From positions 1 through 8,892 of the forward strand of contig CAMBOY010000117.1 in assembly GCA_945869245.1 (NCBI GenBank): a stretch of DNA of 8,892 bases, in the 5' to 3' direction. The notes beneath the pieces are model-generated. The model did not search any database, was not told where the DNA came from, and saw only the letters and a program-made list of their open reading frames with translations. Position 1 is the first letter of the stretch, and each line of letters opens with the position of its first letter. Source of the DNA: Hydrogenophaga intermedia. GTDB taxonomy: Bacteria; Pseudomonadota; Gammaproteobacteria; Burkholderiales; Burkholderiaceae_C. Shown piece after piece: positions 6,244 through 8,892 of this stretch. The translations under genes were made by a program, and so were the position numbers.

Positions 6244-6807
6244 TCAGGATGTAGAGGCCGACGCGCTGGGCGCAGCGGTGAAGTGAACCAAGCGTGTGCC
6301 CGCCCAGGCATCGTGCCAAAACTGGCGCTGTGGGTGAAAGCGCGCCAGGATGGCCCATATCAGCACCCAGCCGACGGTGATGACGGTCAGTTCGCCTGCG
6401 GACAGCCGGTACCACGAGCCCGCCGCCAGCGGCGGCACCAGCCAGAGCCAAGAGAGCATATAGCGCAGCAAGGCACGGCCCCGGGTCAAGGGAGAACCTT
6501 GCCGATCCACTACGCGGATGTGCCAGGTTTTCATGGCCAGCGTATGGCCTTTGGTCCAGAACCAGATGAAGTACGCGGCCAACAGCAGGAAGACATAAAG
6601 CTGCAGCGCGATGCGGTTGTTCACCACATCGCGCACGGCACCCAGCGAGGGGACCAGGTGGCCGATGGCAAACACCAGGCCGAACACAAAAAAGCCGGTC
6701 CCGAAAATCACGCCGAACAGCAACGAACCTTCGTACAGCCAGCAGGCCATGCGGCGCAGCAGGGATGGGGCGATCAGCGAATCGGGCGGCGCAGCTGGCG
6801 TTGGCAT
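6244..6807 (-). CDS. RDD family integral membrane protein
   Basis: This 187-residue inner-membrane protein matches the RDD family (PF06271), small proteins of mostly unknown function, some suggested to be transporters. Family features are the Arg pair in LLRRMACWLYEG (16-27), KGHTLAMKTWHIRVVD (86-101) between membrane segments, and RQFWHDAWAGTRLV (161-174) near the end. Glu25 stands where the first Asp is found in the name-giving motif. Predicted membrane helices are about 26-50, 67-85 and 113-130, with a further hydrophobic stretch at 140-155. Both ends are Ala/Pro/Ser-rich. I chose ATG 6807 (MPTPAAPPDSL); the frame is open to 6924, but the added 39 residues are Cys-rich and not family-like and would run through the ilvI promoter. 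It leads a two-gene operon with the LOG gene and diverges from ilvI. Confidence 0.9.
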   Translation of the reverse strand: MPTPAAPPDSLIAPSLLRRMACWLYEGSLLFGVIFGTGFFVFGLVFAIGHLVPSLGAVRDVVNNRIALQLYVFLLLAAYFIWFWTKGHTLAMKTWHIRVVDRQGSPLTRGRALLRYMLSWLWLVPPLAAGSWYRLSAGELTVITVGWVLIWAILARFHPQRQFWHDAWAGTRLVHFTAAPSASASTS

Positions 6808-6870
6808 GGTCGGCGTATCGGGGTCAAAACAAGGCTTGATTGTCGCATTCACGCCATAGCAGATTGGCTT

Positions 6871-6901
6871 TTGCGAAAAAAGTTTTGTGCAGTGCGATAA
6901 T
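6871..6901 (+). promoter_or_regulatory. Candidate ilvI promoter with extended -10
   Basis: TGCGATAAT (6893-6901) is an extended -10 with five of six hexamer matches. TTGCGA (6871-6876) is a possible -35, although the 19-bp spacer is longer than ideal. It lies in the 252-bp divergent spacer between the RDD gene and ilvI. Predicted transcription starts near 6908, leaving a leader of about 150 nt. Confidence 0.5.
6872..6891. promoter_or_regulatory. AT-rich dyad overlapping the ilvI promoter
   Basis: The 20 bp TGCGAAAAAAGTTTTGTGCA have the symmetric form TGC-nn-AAAA-nn-TTTT-nn-GCA, centred at 6881.5. Placed over the spacer and -35 region of the ilvI promoter, about 26 bp before the predicted transcript start, it could be an operator. 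The AAAA/TTTT core recalls Lrp-type sites, but the match is loose and I do not assign a regulator. Confidence 0.3.
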
Positions 6902-6907
6902 CTTGGG

Positions 6908-7059
6908 CTGCAATCCAAAAACACGGCAAACGGACCCTGGTTCGGCAGGTAGATACATCCTGCCCATGGCCTGCGGTCTCAAGTCTCGACGTCGCTTCAC
7001 AAGAGTGGGCGAAGAGGCACCCAAGGTTTTTCGCTTCTGAAATTCTCGAAAGGTTCATC
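6908..7059 (+). promoter_or_regulatory. Long 5' leader of ilvI, possible cis-regulatory RNA
   Basis: About 150 nt separate the predicted start of transcription from the ilvI ATG. The leader contains a perfect 6-bp inverted repeat GGCAGG/CCTGCC (6944-6949 and 6959-6964, 9-nt loop). A second, weaker pairing GCGAA/TTCGC (7009-7013 and 7030-7034) lies close to the ribosome binding site, followed by GAAAGG (7048-7053), the likely Shine-Dalgarno 6 nt before the start. A 24-codon frame (6966-7040) is present but has only one Leu, two Val and no Ile codon, so a classical branched-chain attenuation peptide is not supported. Confidence 0.4.
6944..6964 (+). repeat. Inverted repeat (hairpin) in the ilvI leader
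   Basis: GGCAGG and CCTGCC form a perfect six-pair, GC-rich stem around a 9-nt AT-rich loop, about 36 nt into the predicted transcript. No T-run follows, so it is not an intrinsic terminator. Confidence 0.45.
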
Positions 7060-8835
7060 ATGGAAATCAACAAGGCCGAAATGGCCTCAGCCGCCGCTGT
7101 CGCCGGCGCATCTGCTCCCGAACTCCGCGGCTCTGAAATTCTCGTCAAGGCCTTGCAGGCCGAAAACGTGCAGTATCTCTGGGGCTATCCAGGTGGGGCG
7201 GTGCTGCACATTTACGACGCGCTGTACAAACAAGACACCATTCAACACGTGCTGGTGCGCCACGAACAGGCCGCCGTGCACGCCGCCGACGGTTTTGCCC
7301 GCGCCACCGGTGAGGTGGGGGTGGCTCTGGTGACCTCGGGTCCGGGTCTGACCAACGCGGTCACCGGCATTGCCACCGCCTACATGGACAGCATCCCGAT
7401 GGTGATCATCAGCGGGCAGGTGCCCACGGCCGCCATTGGCTTGGACGCGTTCCAAGAGTGCGACACCGTCGGCATCACCCGCCCCATCGTCAAGCACAAT
7501 TTTTTGGTCAAAGATGTGCGCGACATGGCCGAGGTCATGAAGAAAGCGTTCCATATCGCACGCACCGGTCGTCCGGGTCCGGTGGTGGTGGACATCCCGA
7601 AAGACGTGTCGTTCAACAAGACCGCTTACACCGGCTACCCCGAATCGGTGGAAATGCGTTCCTACAACCCGGTGCGCAAAGGCCATGGCGGACAAATTCG
7701 CAAGGCCCTGCAGCTGTTGTTGAGCGCCAAGCGCCCCTACATTTACACCGGTGGCGGCGTGTTGCTTGGCAATGCGGTCAATGAGCTGCGCACCCTGGTC
7801 GATATGCTGGGCTATCCGGTCACCAACACCCTCATGGGCTTGGGCGCTTATCCGGCCACCGACCGCAAGTTCCTGGGCATGCTGGGCATGCACGGCACGG
7901 TGGAAGCCAACAACGCCATGCAAAACTGCGACGTGTTGCTGGCGGTGGGCGCGCGCTTCGACGACCGCGTGATCGGCAACCCGAAACACTTCGCGCAAAA
8001 CGAGCGCAAGATCATCCACATCGACATCGACCCGTCGAGCATCTCCAAGCGCGTGAAGGTGGATGTGCCCATCGTGGGTGATGTGAAAGACGTGTTGACC
8101 GAACTGATCGGCATGATCCGCGAAGCCCAGCAAAAGCCCGATGCCCAGGCTCTGCAGGCTTGGTGGAACACGATCGAAGACTGGCGCAGTCGCGACTGCC
8201 TCAAGTACGATCGGGCCAACACCCAGGTCATCAAGCCCCAACTGGTGATTGAGACCTTGTGGAACATGACCAAGGACGTCGAGGCCTACATCACCTCCGA
8301 CGTGGGGCAGCACCAGATGTGGGCCGCCCAGTTCTACAAATTCAACGAGCCGCGCCGCTGGATCAATTCTGGCGGCCTCGGCACCATGGGCGTGGGCATT
8401 CCCTACGCCATGGGCATCAAATTGGCCAAGCCTGAGAGCGAGGTGTACTGCGTTACCGGTGAAGGTTCGGTGCAAATGTGCATCCAGGAACTGTCCACCT
8501 GCTTGCAGTACAGCACCCCAATCAAGGTGCTGTCGCTCAACAACCGCTACCTGGGCATGGTGCGCCAGTGGCAGGAACTCGATTACGAGGGCCGCTACAG
8601 CCACAGCTACATGGACGCTTTGCCCGATTTTGTGAAGCTGGCCGAGGCCTACGGGCATGTGGGCATGCGGATCGAACGTCCACAAGACGTCGAGCCCGCC
8701 TTGCGCGAAGCCCGCGCGCTCAAAGATCGCACGGTGTTCATCGACTTCCAGACCGACCCCACCGAGAACGTGTTCCCGATGGTGCAGGCTGGCAAGGGCA
8801 TCACCGAGATGCTGCTGGGCTCGGAAGAGCTCTGA
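7060..8835 (+). CDS. ilvI: Acetolactate synthase catalytic (large) subunit, biosynthetic type
   Basis: This 591-residue ThDP enzyme (also called ilvB in some annotations) condenses pyruvate with a second pyruvate or with 2-oxobutyrate, the first common step of valine, leucine and isoleucine synthesis. The N-terminal ThDP domain has WGYPGGAVLHIYDAL (41-55), catalytic Glu69 in VRHEQAAVHAADGFAR and SGPGLTNAVTGIATAY (93-108). The middle domain has ARFDDRVIGN (298-307), and the C-terminal domain has the ThDP motif GEGS (467-470) to NNRY (494-497), then GMVRQWQELDY. The usual GDG is GEG here. Residues matching herbicide-contact positions (Pro122, Trp504) look wild type. An Ala-rich 20-residue N-terminal extension precedes the domain compared with E. 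coli IlvI; ATG 7060 is favoured by GAAAGG six bases upstream. The regulatory subunit gene (ilvH/ilvN) is expected downstream, beyond the window. Confidence 0.97.
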   Translation: MEINKAEMASAAAVAGASAPELRGSEILVKALQAENVQYLWGYPGGAVLHIYDALYKQDTIQHVLVRHEQAAVHAADGFARATGEVGVALVTSGPGLTNAVTGIATAYMDSIPMVIISGQVPTAAIGLDAFQECDTVGITRPIVKHNFLVKDVRDMAEVMKKAFHIARTGRPGPVVVDIPKDVSFNKTAYTGYPESVEMRSYNPVRKGHGGQIRKALQLLLSAKRPYIYTGGGVLLGNAVNELRTLVDMLGYPVTNTLMGLGAYPATDRKFLGMLGMHGTVEANNAMQNCDVLLAVGARFDDRVIGNPKHFAQNERKIIHIDIDPSSISKRVKVDVPIVGDVKDVLTELIGMIREAQQKPDAQALQAWWNTIEDWRSRDCLKYDRANTQVIKPQLVIETLWNMTKDVEAYITSDVGQHQMWAAQFYKFNEPRRWINSGGLGTMGVGIPYAMGIKLAKPESEVYCVTGEGSVQMCIQELSTCLQYSTPIKVLSLNNRYLGMVRQWQELDYEGRYSHSYMDALPDFVKLAEAYGHVGMRIERPQDVEPALREARALKDRTVFIDFQTDPTENVFPMVQAGKGITEMLLGSEEL

Positions 8836-8867
8836 GTCCATCGCCTGCGGTGGTCTTTGCACGCTGA

Positions 8868-8882
8868 GGCGGCGGGGCCGCC
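8868..8882 (+). repeat. GC-rich hairpin after ilvI
   Basis: GGCGGC (8868-8873) and GCCGCC (8877-8882) form a perfect six-pair stem with a GGG loop, 33 nt after the ilvI stop. No T-run follows within the ten bases left in the window. It may be a weak or Rho-independent-like terminator, or an RNA-stabilising or attenuating hairpin before the expected small-subunit gene. Confidence 0.35.
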
Positions 8883-8892
8883 GCAATCCCTT

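Noticed and set aside
6808..6924. 39-residue N-terminal extension of the RDD protein
   Set aside because: The added sequence is Cys-rich, unlike the family, and overlaps the ilvI promoter elements.
6966..7040. 24-codon leader frame as a branched-chain amino acid attenuation peptide
   Set aside because: It has one Leu, two Val and no Ile codon, no run of regulatory codons, no convincing ribosome binding site, and no terminator hairpin with a T-run follows.
7087..8886. A 599-codon open frame on the minus strand opposite ilvI
   Set aside because: It mirrors ilvI, its translation is His/Gly/Val-rich with no family motif, and such frames arise from GC-rich codon use in the sense gene.
1..8892. 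Mobile element, CRISPR array, tRNA or defence system
   Set aside because: No transposase or integrase motifs, no spaced direct repeats, no tRNA-like cloverleaf and no target-site or inverted terminal repeats were seen; all gaps between genes are under 300 bp.

Overview
The window looks like ordinary chromosomal DNA from a GC-rich betaproteobacterium. Burkholderiales, and probably a Comamonadaceae-like genus, is my best reading, based on the protein styles (IlvI with GEGS in its ThDP motif, RDD protein, FemAB-like protein, bactofilins) and codon use. I cannot name a genus. Nine protein genes fill almost all of the sequence. I see no tRNA, rRNA, transposase, insertion sequence, phage gene or CRISPR array, and no gene looks broken.

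Layout. Minus strand, 2453 down to 15: a tight cell-envelope operon of a FemAB-like/GNAT-fold protein, a 105-residue protein with a C-terminal membrane anchor, and two different bactofilins, the last three overlapping each other. Plus strand, 2486-4177: nadE, glutamine-dependent NAD+ synthetase, divergent from the envelope operon across only 32 bp. Minus strand, 5193-4165: a Rhizobium-etli-type (SxxK plus Cys/Lys/Cys) L-asparaginase whose 3' end overlaps nadE by 13 bp. Plus strand, 5270-5608: glnB (PII), divergent from the asparaginase gene. Minus strand, 6807-5638: an RDD membrane protein followed by a LOG-family nucleotide phosphoribohydrolase. Plus strand, 7060-8835: ilvI, the acetolactate synthase catalytic subunit, preceded by a roughly 150-nt untranslated leader; its small subunit would be expected just outside the window.

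How the genes fit together. The left third is probably a morphogenesis or envelope module, with cytoskeletal bactofilin scaffolds, a possible membrane anchor and a FemAB-like transferase. The middle is a nitrogen-linked group: NadE consumes glutamine, asparaginase releases ammonia and aspartate (aspartate also feeds NAD synthesis), and PII senses glutamine and 2-oxoglutarate. The right end starts the branched-chain amino acid pathway. The best leads for something less described are the two-bactofilin operon with its small membrane protein, the nadE/asparaginase/glnB arrangement, and the long structured leader and symmetric AT element before ilvI. I found no defence system, secretion system or other clearly novel machinery.
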